A program made the position numbers and the translations under genes. The notes beneath the pieces were generated by a model that was not told where the DNA came from, did no database searches, and saw nothing but the letters and a program-made list of their open reading frames with translations. A stretch of DNA of 42,112 nucleotides from Lachnospiraceae bacterium (GTDB lineage: Bacteria > Bacillota > Clostridia > Lachnospirales > Lachnospiraceae): positions 1 through 42,112 of the forward strand of contig JAILPE010000047.1 in assembly GCA_024699645.1 (NCBI GenBank), in the 5' to 3' direction. Positions 18,373-27,175 of the stretch are shown here, in pieces (position 1 is the first letter of the stretch; every line of letters starts with the position of its first letter).

Positions 18373-20007
18373 ATGGTTTTAAACAGAAAAGGTATTGAGA
18401 ATAAAAACGATTGGAAGGGATACCGCCTTCCCGAATTTGATATAGAGAAGATGCGTGAAAAAACGGCAAAGTCGCCCATATGGCTCCACTTCGGGTCGGG
18501 AAACATCTTCAGGGCCTTCCTTTGCAGTGCGGCTCAGAGTCTTCTTAACAGCGGAGAAATGCAGGAAGGCATCATTGCGGCGGAAAGTCACGGTACGGAG
18601 ATAATCACCGAGTGCTACAGACCTCACGACGACCTCTGCGTTAACGTTACACTCAATTACGACGGTACGACCGACAAGGAAGTGCTTGCAAGTGTGGGTG
18701 AATCACTTACGACAGAGTATGATTTCGACAGAATAGAAAAGATTTTCTGCGAGCCTTCGCTTCAGATGGTTTCGTTTACGATCACGGAGAAAGGATATGC
18801 CCTCGCAGATGCGAAAGGAAACCGTTTCCCGAATGTAACGGCAGATATTGCTTCATCTCCGGACGAGATACTTTCCGACATGAAGAGAAGGGCATCGGGA
18901 CCCGATCACAGTGTGACGGCACATCATCTTATGGCGGTCATCGCTTCGCTTACGATACTGAGAGGAAGGAAAAACGGAACGCCTCTTGCACTTGTTTCGA
19001 TGGACAACTGTTCTCACAACGGAGAAAAGATCGAGAAGGCAGTTCTCAGACTGGCCGATGAATGGCTTAAAGCCGGCAAAATTGGTGAAGCCGATGTCAA
19101 GTATCTGAAGGAGAGTGTTTCATACCCCTGGAGTATGATCGATAAGATCACTCCGCGTCCCGATGCAAAGGTAGAAGAAGAACTTGCAAAGGACGGAATC
19201 GAGGACATCAGACCGTTTGTTACACCGAACGGAACATATATCGCTGCATTCGTTAATGCGGAGAGACCTCAGTATCTTATCGTCGAGGATGATTTCCCAA
19301 ACGGAAGACCCGCACTCGACAAAGCACGCGGCGTCATGTTTACGGACAGGGATACCGTTAACAAAACAGAAAGAATGAAGGTTTGTACCTGCCTTAATCC
19401 TCTTCATACGGCACTTGCGATATTCGGATGCCTTCTCAGACATACTTCGATCGCAGCAGAGATGAAAGACAGAGAGCTTAAAACGCTTATAGAGAAAATG
19501 AGCGCCAAAGAGGGAATGCCCGTTGTGGAGAATCCCGGTATCATAGATCCCGTGAAATTCCTCAACGAATGCCTTAATGAGCGTTTTCCCAATCCGTTTA
19601 TGCCGGATACTCCTCAGAGAATAGCCACAGACACGTCTCAAAAGCTCCCCATCCGCTACGGAGAGAACTTCAAGGCACATATTGCCAAGGGAGATGTCAA
19701 GGAACTCGTGTATATGCCTCTTGTTATCGCCGGATGGCTTCGTTACCTTTTGGGGATCGATGACAGCGGTGAAAAATTCGAACCTTCGAGTGACCCCATG
19801 CTCGAGACGGCTAAGGAACTCCTCGGAACGGTTACGTTCGGAAAGAGCGTAAAAGAAGAAGATTTAAAGCCGATCTTAAGCAATGACGTATTCTTCGGTA
19901 CAGATCTTGTAAAAGCGGGACTTCTTACAAAGATCACCGCATATTTCAATGAACTTAATGCGGGAGAGGGTGCCGTAAGAGCTACACTTACAAAATACAC
20001 TTCGTGA
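18373..20007 (+). CDS. uxuB: Fructuronate reductase (mannitol dehydrogenase family)
   Basis: The protein (544 residues) is a long-chain polyol dehydrogenase. The N-terminal nucleotide-binding half starts with IWLHFGSGNIFRAF, and the C-terminal half carries the lysine-containing catalytic region near KVCTCLNPLHTALAI. UxuB reversibly reduces fructuronate to mannonate using NADH, supplying the UxuA substrate. Adjacency to uxuA supports fructuronate over mannitol or tagaturonate as substrate; sequence alone is less decisive. A gggagga ribosome binding site precedes ATG 18373. A strong intrinsic terminator at 20042-20070 closes the uxuAB unit. Confidence 0.92.
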   Translation: MVLNRKGIENKNDWKGYRLPEFDIEKMREKTAKSPIWLHFGSGNIFRAFLCSAAQSLLNSGEMQEGIIAAESHGTEIITECYRPHDDLCVNVTLNYDGTTDKEVLASVGESLTTEYDFDRIEKIFCEPSLQMVSFTITEKGYALADAKGNRFPNVTADIASSPDEILSDMKRRASGPDHSVTAHHLMAVIASLTILRGRKNGTPLALVSMDNCSHNGEKIEKAVLRLADEWLKAGKIGEADVKYLKESVSYPWSMIDKITPRPDAKVEEELAKDGIEDIRPFVTPNGTYIAAFVNAERPQYLIVEDDFPNGRPALDKARGVMFTDRDTVNKTERMKVCTCLNPLHTALAIFGCLLRHTSIAAEMKDRELKTLIEKMSAKEGMPVVENPGIIDPVKFLNECLNERFPNPFMPDTPQRIATDTSQKLPIRYGENFKAHIAKGDVKELVYMPLVIAGWLRYLLGIDDSGEKFEPSSDPMLETAKELLGTVTFGKSVKEEDLKPILSNDVFFGTDLVKAGLLTKITAYFNELNAGEGAVRATLTKYTS

Positions 20008-20041
20008 TATCCGTTGTCGGATATTCGATGAAAGATGATTT

Positions 20042-20070
20042 ACAGAGGCGATTTTTCGCCTCTGTTTTAT
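20042..20070 (+). terminator. Intrinsic terminator after uxuB
   Basis: A perfect stem of nine base pairs (acagaggcg at 20042-20050 with cgcctctgt at 20057-20065) with a six-base loop is followed by a T-rich run. Confidence 0.92.
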
Positions 20071-20073
20071 TTA

Positions 20074-20103
20074 TTGTAAAAAGATAAGAGAATGTGGTAT
20101 GAT
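20074..20103 (+). promoter_or_regulatory. Extended -10 promoter for the dCMP deaminase gene
   Basis: TTGTAA (20074-20079) and TATGAT (20098-20103) are 18 bases apart, with a TG at 20095-20096 giving an extended -10. It follows directly after the uxuB terminator. Confidence 0.65.
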
Positions 20104-20191
20104 GTAGGGTAGAGCAAAAATGGATAAATGAGCGAAAAAATATGGATATATTACATATCGTTCAGGGAAAAAAATACGGGAGGAAATCGTT

Positions 20192-20680
20192 ATGGAGAGG
20201 CGTGATAAAATAAACTATTACCTTGATCTTGCTGAAGTGGTGGCACACAGGAGTACGTGCCTTCGCAGGCATTACGGTGCCGTTATAGTCAAGAATGACG
20301 AGGTCATCTCGACGGGATATGTCGGGGCTCCGAGAGGTCGTGCCAATTGCAGTGACATCGGAACCTGCATACGTACAGAGCTCGGGATCCCGAGAGGCGA
20401 ACGATATGAGTTATGCAGAAGTGTTCACGCAGAGGCAAACGCGATCATAAGCGCATCGCGTCGCGATATGATCGGGGCATCTCTTTTCCTTACCGGAATG
20501 GAGGCCGATACGGGCGAATATATCAAAAATTCAAATTCGTGTTCGATGTGTAAGAGAATGATCATCAATTCGGGCATCGAAAAGGTGTATGTTCGCGACG
20601 ACAAGGAAAATTACCGTGTCATTGAAGTCAGCACCTGGATAGAAGATGACGAGTCACTTATCGGAAAATTCGGTTATTGA
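20192..20680 (+). CDS. dCMP/cytidine deaminase family protein
   Basis: A 162-residue zinc-dependent deaminase of the dCMP deaminase/ComEB family, probably converting dCMP to dUMP for thymidylate synthesis. The zinc and proton-transfer residues are visible: His79 and Glu81 in SVHAEANAII, and Cys117 and Cys120 in SCSMCKRMI. Further cysteines (Cys53, Cys59, Cys75) sit between the core strands as in other dCMP deaminases. A gggaggaa ribosome binding site precedes ATG 20192. It has its own promoter after the uxuB terminator and is about 115 bases from the next gene, which has a candidate promoter, so it may be monocistronic. Confidence 0.92.
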   Translation: MERRDKINYYLDLAEVVAHRSTCLRRHYGAVIVKNDEVISTGYVGAPRGRANCSDIGTCIRTELGIPRGERYELCRSVHAEANAIISASRRDMIGASLFLTGMEADTGEYIKNSNSCSMCKRMIINSGIEKVYVRDDKENYRVIEVSTWIEDDESLIGKFGY

Positions 20681-20743
20681 TAACGTTGCATGAATGCTTA
20701 ATACTTTTGTAACAAAGATATTGTCGAAAAGGAAAACACCGTG

Positions 20744-20752
20744 TGCTACAAT
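20744..20752 (+). promoter_or_regulatory. Candidate extended -10 promoter for the cda/surface-polymer run
   Basis: TGC followed by TACAAT (20747-20752) forms an extended -10; upstream hexamers are weak (TCGAAA at 17 bases or TTGTCG at 20). The -10 is embedded in a short dyad, gctaca-a-tgtagc (20746-20758). It could start the long co-directional run to 33.9 kb, as no other promoter or terminator is obvious in between. Confidence 0.4.
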
Positions 20753-20796
20753 GTAGCGATGCGATAAACGTACCGACAGAGGAGAACAGGAATATT

Positions 20797-21207
20797 ATGA
20801 TCGACAACAATAAAGTCAGGATCATGACCCGAATGTCTATTTACGAAAAGCATGAGGGAAAGGAAGATCTCAGATTCAATAAGTATTTTAAGAGCGATTA
20901 CGCGAGGCTTCAAGTCCTTAGAACACTTGTGAGTGTTTCGATAGCGTATATAATCTTTGCTCTGCTTTTTGTACTTTATAATCTTGAATACATCATAGAC
21001 AATGTTCTGACACTCGATTATCCGGCTTTGGGAAAGCAGATCCTCGGAGGGTACATAGTCGTATTGGCGGTTTATCTGATAGGCTCCCTTGTCGGGTATT
21101 CGCTCAAGTATCAGTTTTCAAGAAAAAGACTTAAAAAATATTACAAATTGATCCGGGAGCTCAGAGAGATATATAAAGACGAAGATTCTTACGGAAACGA
21201 ATTATAA
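20797..21207 (+). CDS. Small membrane protein of unknown function (two TM helices)
   Basis: I do not recognise a family. The 136-residue product has a charged N-terminal part of about 40 residues. Two hydrophobic helices follow (about 48-72 and 86-110), then a highly charged C-terminal tail (RKRLKKYYKLIRELREIYKD) that probably forms a cytoplasmic helix. ATG 20797 is preferred to the in-frame GTG 20743 because the latter overlaps the candidate -10, and gaggag lies 12 bases before 20797. The next gene, a polytopic membrane protein, starts 29 bases later and cdaA is third, so it may act with them at the membrane; that is inference from position. Confidence 0.7.
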   Translation: MIDNNKVRIMTRMSIYEKHEGKEDLRFNKYFKSDYARLQVLRTLVSVSIAYIIFALLFVLYNLEYIIDNVLTLDYPALGKQILGGYIVVLAVYLIGSLVGYSLKYQFSRKRLKKYYKLIRELREIYKDEDSYGNEL

Positions 21208-21236
21208 GAAGTGGGAAAGAAGAGGAATATAGTTGT

Positions 21237-22490
21237 ATGTTAACGAAGATACTTGAAATCCGGAACATAGCGATAGACACGTATCGCAAAGTGAGACACA
21301 TCGTAAATCCGGTCATCAAATTCATAGTGGCACTCCTTGTGTTCAGCAATCTGAACAGCGCGATAGGAACCGATCCGAGATTTACCAAAACATCGATCGT
21401 TCTCTTGCTTTCGCTGGTAAGTGCAGTCACTCCGGGCGGAGTTATGGTGTTTTTTGCAATGGCGCTCACACTCCTGCATGTGTATAACGCATCCCTGTAT
21501 CTCGCGATACTTGTTTTGCTGATATTTATGGTGCTTTATGCGACACTTATGAGATTCTCAAACGGTAACGCGATCATTGCCGTGCTTATCCCACTCCTCG
21601 CACCGCTTAACCTGCATTACGCCGTTCCGCTCATTCTCGGGTGTGTGGCTACGCCGGTAGCGATCATGCCCTGTGCATGCGGAGTGGTGTTCTATTACCT
21701 GATAGACGTTATAAAAAACTTTTCGGGGATCAATCTCGAAAAGGTTAATGTTGATATATTGATCGATTATTACAACGATCTCCTGAATGTCATAGTCGGG
21801 CAGAAAGAGATGTATATCGTTATTGTTGTATTTGCGCTTGTAATTCTTACCGTATTTTTGCTCAGACGTTTACCTTTTGATTACTCGTTCCTTATCTCTA
21901 TCGGAGCGGGTGCGGTAGTGAACATCATCGGTTTCCTTGTTGGATCGCTTAAATTCAATCTGTCCATTTCAGTCGGAACGGTGATCTTCATGACGCTTAT
22001 ATGCGCGCTGATAGCCGTGGTATCGGATTTCATGAAACGAGTCCTCGATTATACCGCGATCGAACATGTTCAATTTGAAGATGACGATTTCTACTACTAT
22101 GTTAAGGCTGTACCCAAGATCAAGATAAGCATGACGAATCATAATATCCGCATCCTGTCGACATCGGATGACGTAAGGGATTCGGATGAATACCCTGATG
22201 ATGAGGATTATGTGTCGGCATACAGCGAACAGGCACCGGGCTATGATCTTTACAACGGCTATGATGACGAAGACGCACAGGCTCAGGATGATCGTGACGA
22301 CTACGGACGTGACGGTGAAGGATACGAAGGTGAGTACGATCAGGACGGATATTACGACGACAACGAAGGCTATGAAGAAGATGAAAATATGGCGATGAGG
22401 TACGCAATGTCGGATGTGAAGGGCGATTATGAGTCCGACTTTGAAGAAGAGATGGATATTGACGACGATCCCGACGGGATTGACCGATGA
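21237..22490 (+). CDS. Polytopic membrane protein with long acidic tail, unknown function
   Basis: A 417-residue protein with about eight to ten hydrophobic helices between residues 20 and 275. A short soluble segment follows (FEDDDFYYYVKAVPKIKI, then NIRILSTSDD), ending in a tail of about 110 residues dominated by Asp, Glu, Tyr and Gly. No catalytic motif is recognisable. The FEDDDFYYYVKAVPK stretch looks like a constrained motif and may define the family. ATG 21237 has agagga at 21221-21226. It precedes cdaA by 53 bases in the same direction, so it is likely co-expressed with the c-di-AMP synthase. A transporter or membrane scaffold is possible, but nothing proves it. Confidence 0.75.
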   Translation: MLTKILEIRNIAIDTYRKVRHIVNPVIKFIVALLVFSNLNSAIGTDPRFTKTSIVLLLSLVSAVTPGGVMVFFAMALTLLHVYNASLYLAILVLLIFMVLYATLMRFSNGNAIIAVLIPLLAPLNLHYAVPLILGCVATPVAIMPCACGVVFYYLIDVIKNFSGINLEKVNVDILIDYYNDLLNVIVGQKEMYIVIVVFALVILTVFLLRRLPFDYSFLISIGAGAVVNIIGFLVGSLKFNLSISVGTVIFMTLICALIAVVSDFMKRVLDYTAIEHVQFEDDDFYYYVKAVPKIKISMTNHNIRILSTSDDVRDSDEYPDDEDYVSAYSEQAPGYDLYNGYDDEDAQAQDDRDDYGRDGEGYEGEYDQDGYYDDNEGYEEDENMAMRYAMSDVKGDYESDFEEEMDIDDDPDGIDR

Positions 22491-22543
22491 GCCGGGATAG
22501 GCGGTATCAACAATAAGCGTGCTCGCGCCATGAAAGGAAAGTC

Positions 22544-23425
22544 ATGGATACCATAAAGGAATTTTTCTCGAATTTTGTAAGCCCATTTATCTTTAAGAGG
22601 ATCACGGTCATGGATGTGATCGAGATACTGCTTATTGCTATTTTGGTCTATTATGTGATCAAGTGGGTTAAGAACACGAAGGCATGGGCGCTTCTGAAAG
22701 GAATCCTGGTGCTGTTCGTCATATATGTTGTTGCCGCTATACTCGGATTCAATGCAATTCTTTGGATATTCGCAAACGGTGTCGGGGTTTCAATCACGGC
22801 GATCATCATTTTGTTCCAGCCTGAGCTCAGAAAAGCGCTTGAACAACTCGGAAAAAGAAATATCATGTCACCTTTCCTTGATTCGAAGGAAGAAGGTCTT
22901 ATATCGGACAAGTCGGTGAACGAACTTGTCAGGGCAGCGGTTGAACTCGGAAAAGCCAAAACGGGAGCGCTTATCGTTATCGAGAGATCTGTCAATCTCG
23001 ACGATTACGAAGCTACCGGAATCAAGCTCGACTCAGTGATCACGGCTGAGCTGCTCATTAATATTTTTGAACACAACACACCGCTTCATGACGGTGCTGT
23101 TATTGTGCGGGGCGACAGGCTTGCAGCAGCAACCTGTTATCTGCCGTTGTCAGACAATATGAGGATAAGCAAGGAACTCGGAACGAGGCACCGTGCGGCA
23201 GTCGGCATAAGCGAAGCGACGGACAGCTTCACGATCGTCGTATCCGAACAGACCGGCGGCGTTTCGATCGCAGAAAACGGAGAGCTGTCAAGACGTGTGA
23301 CCAAGGAACAGCTGCGTGAGCGTTTGCTGCTCTTCCAGAACAGCGAGTCTGAAAAAGAGGGTAAAGTGGGAAGAGGAAAGAAGTTACTCCGCAGGATTCA
23401 GAAGGAGAGGGCGATGACGAGATGA
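22544..23425 (+). CDS. cdaA: Diadenylate cyclase CdaA
   Basis: CdaA condenses two ATP into cyclic di-AMP, the second messenger controlling potassium, osmolyte and cell-wall homeostasis. The 293-residue protein has three N-terminal hydrophobic helices (about 25-95), then the DisA_N cyclase domain with the DGA motif (Asp183-Gly184-Ala185) and the RHR motif (Arg215-His216-Arg217). The C-terminus is basic. Its stop overlaps the cdaR start by four bases (ATGA), the usual cdaA-cdaR coupling. glmM, which commonly follows cdaR in Firmicutes, is absent here. Confidence 0.96.
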   Translation: MDTIKEFFSNFVSPFIFKRITVMDVIEILLIAILVYYVIKWVKNTKAWALLKGILVLFVIYVVAAILGFNAILWIFANGVGVSITAIIILFQPELRKALEQLGKRNIMSPFLDSKEEGLISDKSVNELVRAAVELGKAKTGALIVIERSVNLDDYEATGIKLDSVITAELLINIFEHNTPLHDGAVIVRGDRLAAATCYLPLSDNMRISKELGTRHRAAVGISEATDSFTIVVSEQTGGVSIAENGELSRRVTKEQLRERLLLFQNSESEKEGKVGRGKKLLRRIQKERAMTR

Positions 23426-24666
23426 AAAACCGGATCTTACATAATTTGGGATTAAAGATAGGATCGCTCATTATTGCCATGCTTTTGTGGCTGACGATCA
23501 CAAATATAGACGATCCCACCATAACACAGACATTCAAAAACATTCCTGTACAGATAACAAATGACGAGGTTATTGCCTCGAGAGGTTATGAATACCTCGT
23601 TGAGGCGGGAGACACGGTAACCCTTAAGGTAAAAGGCAGAAGATCTCTTGTCGATCTGCTCCGAAACGAAGACTTTGAGGCTGTTGCCGATTTTAACAAC
23701 CTTAATAAGATGTACATGGTGCCCATCAACGTTAAGTGTCTGATAGAGAATGCCGACGAATTAAATATTTCACTGCAGAACGAGAATATGGCCGTCCGGC
23801 TCGAGGATCCGCTGACACTGCCTTTTGCGGTGCGCGTCATAACGAGCGGTAAAGTCAGGGAAGGTTATTATTGCACCGATACGAGTGTAAGCTCGAGCCT
23901 TATTCAGGTGACGGGTTCCACTTCTTCGGTAAGCTCTGTAAAAGAAATTGCCGTTAAGGTCGATCTTGAGGGCAGGATGACATCGTTTACGGATCAGTAT
24001 GAGCTTGTCGCTTATGATTCCGAAGGAAATGTCGTCGATCCCAAAAAGATATCGTTCAACCAGAACAGCGTGGAAGTTACTACCGATATCTGCCCTGTTA
24101 AAAACGTACCCATCGAAGTTGTTACTACGGGTGATCCCGAAGAGGGCTACTATGTCGACAAGATCGAATTTGCACCTTCGAGTGTTATGATAGCCGCTCC
24201 GCAGTCGATGCTCTCACACATCACAAAGATCGAGGTGAGTGTTGATACGGAGGGAGCGGACACAACGATCGAGAAGGCGATAGACCTTTCGGAATATCTT
24301 GAAGTGCATTATAAGGGGACGCATCTTACGGAAGACGACGGTATGAGCGTCGGAGTTATGATAACCATTAAGCCGCTTGCCGAAAAGAGATTTGAGCTTG
24401 TCGAAGGTGACATTGAGCTTTTGAATTTGTCGGACAAGCTTGACGGAGTTCTGTATTCGCTCTGGAATGCGGTTGTTACGATAAGCGGTTCCGAGGAAGA
24501 GATCGCAGACGTGACCGTTGAAGATCTCGGCCTTTATATAGACGTTGCTGATTGCAACGAGGGAACTTATACCAGACAGATGAAGTACCGTTATGACGGT
24601 CCGGTGAAGGTATCGGCAGGAAGTGTCATGGTAAGACTGACTGAAAAGAAAGAAACGACGATATGA
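23422..24666 (+). CDS. cdaR: YbbR-domain protein CdaR, regulator of CdaA
   Basis: The 414-residue product has one N-terminal membrane helix (IGSLIIAMLLWLTITNI, about residues 12-28). An extracytoplasmic chain of about three to four YbbR-type beta repeats follows, recognisable by P(V/I)xI-VKxR/G strands. CdaR proteins bind CdaA at the membrane and modulate its activity. The four-base overlaps at both ends, with cdaA upstream and leuA downstream, imply translational coupling on either side. Coupling to leuA is unusual. No sign of truncation. Confidence 0.94.
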   Translation: MKNRILHNLGLKIGSLIIAMLLWLTITNIDDPTITQTFKNIPVQITNDEVIASRGYEYLVEAGDTVTLKVKGRRSLVDLLRNEDFEAVADFNNLNKMYMVPINVKCLIENADELNISLQNENMAVRLEDPLTLPFAVRVITSGKVREGYYCTDTSVSSSLIQVTGSTSSVSSVKEIAVKVDLEGRMTSFTDQYELVAYDSEGNVVDPKKISFNQNSVEVTTDICPVKNVPIEVVTTGDPEEGYYVDKIEFAPSSVMIAAPQSMLSHITKIEVSVDTEGADTTIEKAIDLSEYLEVHYKGTHLTEDDGMSVGVMITIKPLAEKRFELVEGDIELLNLSDKLDGVLYSLWNAVVTISGSEEEIADVTVEDLGLYIDVADCNEGTYTRQMKYRYDGPVKVSAGSVMVRLTEKKETTI

Positions 24667-26330
24667 ATTACGAAAGATACGCGGCTTTACCCGCTTCTGA
24701 CATGAAGGGAAAGCGGTTGTGGCCGGAAAGAAGACTTGAGAGAGCTCCGATATGGTGCAGTGTCGATCTCAGAGACGGAAATCAGGCACTTACGGATCCT
24801 ATGACGGTTGAGGGAAAACTCGAATTTTTCGGACTTCTTGTCAAGATGGGATTTAAAGAAATTGAAGTCGGTTTTCCTTCCGCGTCGGGAATAGAGTTTG
24901 ATTTTGTGAGGGAGCTCCTCGCGAGAAAGCTCGTGCCCGCGGACGTTAAGATCCAGGTGCTTTCACAATGCAGAGAACATTTGATAAAAAGAACCTTTGA
25001 AGCGATCGAAGGTGCTGACAATGTGATCTTTCACATATACAACAATACTTCGGATATTCAGAGGCATATAGTTTACGGAATACCCGATGACGAGTCGATC
25101 AATATGGGTGCTGATGCTGCGCGCCTTGTAAAAGAACTCGCCAAAGAAAAAAACATAAATGTCACACTTGAGTATTCTCCCGAAAGCTTTACGGAGTCCC
25201 GACCCGATTTTGTCAGGGAAACGTACAAAAGAGTGATAGAGGTCTGGAAACCTTCGAAGGAAAAACCTATGATCCTTGATTTTCCCACAACGGTCGAGAA
25301 CATCATGCCAAATGAATTTGCGGATAAGATGGAGCTTATCGCGCGTGATATTGAAGGAATCGAGGGAATAACACTCAGTATACATCCGCACAACGACAGA
25401 GGTACGGGAGTGGCTGCGGCTGAGCTTGCGATGCTTGCGGGAGCAAAGAGGATCGAGGGTACATTGTTCGGTAACGGAGAAAGAGCGGGAAACTGCGATC
25501 TCTTAAATCTTGCATGCAATCTTTTGGCACGGGGGATTGATCCCGAGCTTGACGTTTCAAACATACTTTCATTGAGAAATAAATACGAGTGTCTTACCGG
25601 GATGAAGGTTCCCGAGCGTTATCCGTATGCCGGCGACCTTGTATTTACCGCTTTTTCGGGCGGTCACCAGGATGCGATCAATAAAGTCCTTGAGTACAGG
25701 GAAAAGGAACCTTCGAAGATATGGGATATCCCTTATCTTCCCATAGATCCGGGAGATATCGGACGTATATACGAATCCTTCGTAAGGATCAACAGTCTTT
25801 CGGGACGCGGAGGCGTCGCATATGTTCTTGAGGTTTATCATGGATTTAGGTTACCTCGTGACATGAGAGGCGAGTTCTCGCAGATAATCCAGAACATCAG
25901 CGAGAGCGAGGGCGAGGTCGGCCAGGAACGCATCATGCAGGAGTTTAAACGCAATTATATCGATAAAAAGGAACCGTACCATTTCAAGAGCATCAATACG
26001 ACCGACGAAGCTACGGCAGTGGCCGACAACTTCCTTACCGTGGCAACGCTCACATACACCGACCACGGTGAACTGAGGGAAGTAACCGGAAAGGGAAACG
26101 GACCTATCGATGCCGCTAAAACAGCTATTTCACAGGAGCTTGGAAGATCGCTTCGCATTCTTGACTACAGCGAGCACGCATTAACGGCGGGATCTAATGC
26201 CCAGGCAGCTGCATATATCAACCTGTACGACTGCGAAAGCGGGAAAACGGCTTACGGAGTCGGGGTCAGCTCAAGTACGACCCGTGCTTCGATAAGAGCG
26301 ATATTCAGTGCACTGAATCGAATGATTTAA
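24663..26330 (+). CDS. leuA: 2-isopropylmalate synthase
   Basis: LeuA condenses acetyl-CoA with 2-ketoisovalerate, the first step of leucine synthesis. The 555-residue protein has the TIM-barrel HMGL-like domain (VDLRDGNQAL near residue 37 and the metal-binding HPHNDRGTG near residue 240). A linker follows, then the C-terminal leucine-responsive LeuA dimer domain (GNGPIDAAKTAI and GVGVSSSTTRASIRAIF). The length and the opening residues fit the actinobacterial/yeast-like LeuA type rather than the shorter LeuA1. It overlaps cdaR by four bases and is followed after 21 bases by tagG. No leucine genes (leuBCD) are adjacent and no T-box leader precedes it, so its expression appears tied to the cda unit. 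Confidence 0.96.
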   Translation: MNYERYAALPASDMKGKRLWPERRLERAPIWCSVDLRDGNQALTDPMTVEGKLEFFGLLVKMGFKEIEVGFPSASGIEFDFVRELLARKLVPADVKIQVLSQCREHLIKRTFEAIEGADNVIFHIYNNTSDIQRHIVYGIPDDESINMGADAARLVKELAKEKNINVTLEYSPESFTESRPDFVRETYKRVIEVWKPSKEKPMILDFPTTVENIMPNEFADKMELIARDIEGIEGITLSIHPHNDRGTGVAAAELAMLAGAKRIEGTLFGNGERAGNCDLLNLACNLLARGIDPELDVSNILSLRNKYECLTGMKVPERYPYAGDLVFTAFSGGHQDAINKVLEYREKEPSKIWDIPYLPIDPGDIGRIYESFVRINSLSGRGGVAYVLEVYHGFRLPRDMRGEFSQIIQNISESEGEVGQERIMQEFKRNYIDKKEPYHFKSINTTDEATAVADNFLTVATLTYTDHGELREVTGKGNGPIDAAKTAISQELGRSLRILDYSEHALTAGSNAQAAAYINLYDCESGKTAYGVGVSSSTTRASIRAIFSALNRMI

Positions 26331-26351
26331 CCGGTGATAGGAGGAAGATTA

Positions 26352-27128
26352 ATGCTGACAGCCTTTCGAAATTTCAGCAAATACAGATATCTTCTTTATG
26401 AGCTGATAAAGAAAGACATAAAACTTAAATACAGAAGTTCCGTTCTGGGAGTCCTTTGGACGCTTCTTGAGCCGCTTCTTACGATGATAGTCCTGACTGT
26501 GGTCTTTTCGGGGCTGCTCGGTAAGGGAGATGAGAGCTTCCCCGTTTATATCCTGTGCGGACGATTATTGTACAGCTTTTTCTCTACGGGGACCAAGACG
26601 GCACTCAAGTCGATACGAAAGAACGCATCGACGATAAAAAAAGTATATGTTCCGAAGTATATGTATCCCCTTGCATCGACGATGTCGAGCTATCTGATGT
26701 TTTTGATCTCGCTTATCGTTCTTGTTGGAGTGGTCCTGTATGAGAAGGTCACGATCACAACCGCGATAATCGGATCGATAGTTCCTCTGATACTTGTTTT
26801 TTTCCTGACGTTTGGTGTGGGGCTCATCCTTTCGGTACTCGATGTGTTCTTCAGGGATCTGGAATACCTCTGGACGGTGGTACTCATGCTGATCATGTAC
26901 ACCTGTGCCATATTTTATAAAGTGGAGTCTTTGAAGTCTATTACAAATGAATGGATATTTAAGATCAATCCGCTTTATTCTTTGATAGTTAATTTCCGAA
27001 ATGCCATTTTCGGACGACCCCTCGATATGTACCATATGTGGTATGCGATGGGTTTTAGCGCGGTCGTCATGCTCATTGGGAGCTTCCTCTTCTATAAGAA
27101 GCAGGACAAATTCATCCTTTATATATAA
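26352..27128 (+). CDS. Polysaccharide/teichoic acid ABC exporter permease (TagG/Wzm family)
   Basis: This 258-residue protein is an ABC-2 type permease with six hydrophobic helices. The cytoplasmic N-terminal segment YLLYELIKKDIKLKYRSSVLGVLWTLLEPL is typical of TagG/Wzm/RfbA exporters. With the ATPase encoded next, it would move an undecaprenyl-linked polymer across the membrane. ATG 26352 is chosen over GTG 26334 because aggagga (26339-26345) lies directly before it. The genes downstream encode polyol-phosphate and glycosyl transferases, supporting a teichoic-acid-like substrate. Confidence 0.92.
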   Translation: MLTAFRNFSKYRYLLYELIKKDIKLKYRSSVLGVLWTLLEPLLTMIVLTVVFSGLLGKGDESFPVYILCGRLLYSFFSTGTKTALKSIRKNASTIKKVYVPKYMYPLASTMSSYLMFLISLIVLVGVVLYEKVTITTAIIGSIVPLILVFFLTFGVGLILSVLDVFFRDLEYLWTVVLMLIMYTCAIFYKVESLKSITNEWIFKINPLYSLIVNFRNAIFGRPLDMYHMWYAMGFSAVVMLIGSFLFYKKQDKFILYI

Positions 27129-27175
27129 CCGCAAAGTAAAACGATTCGCGGGATCAATCTCAGAAAGGACCGAAA

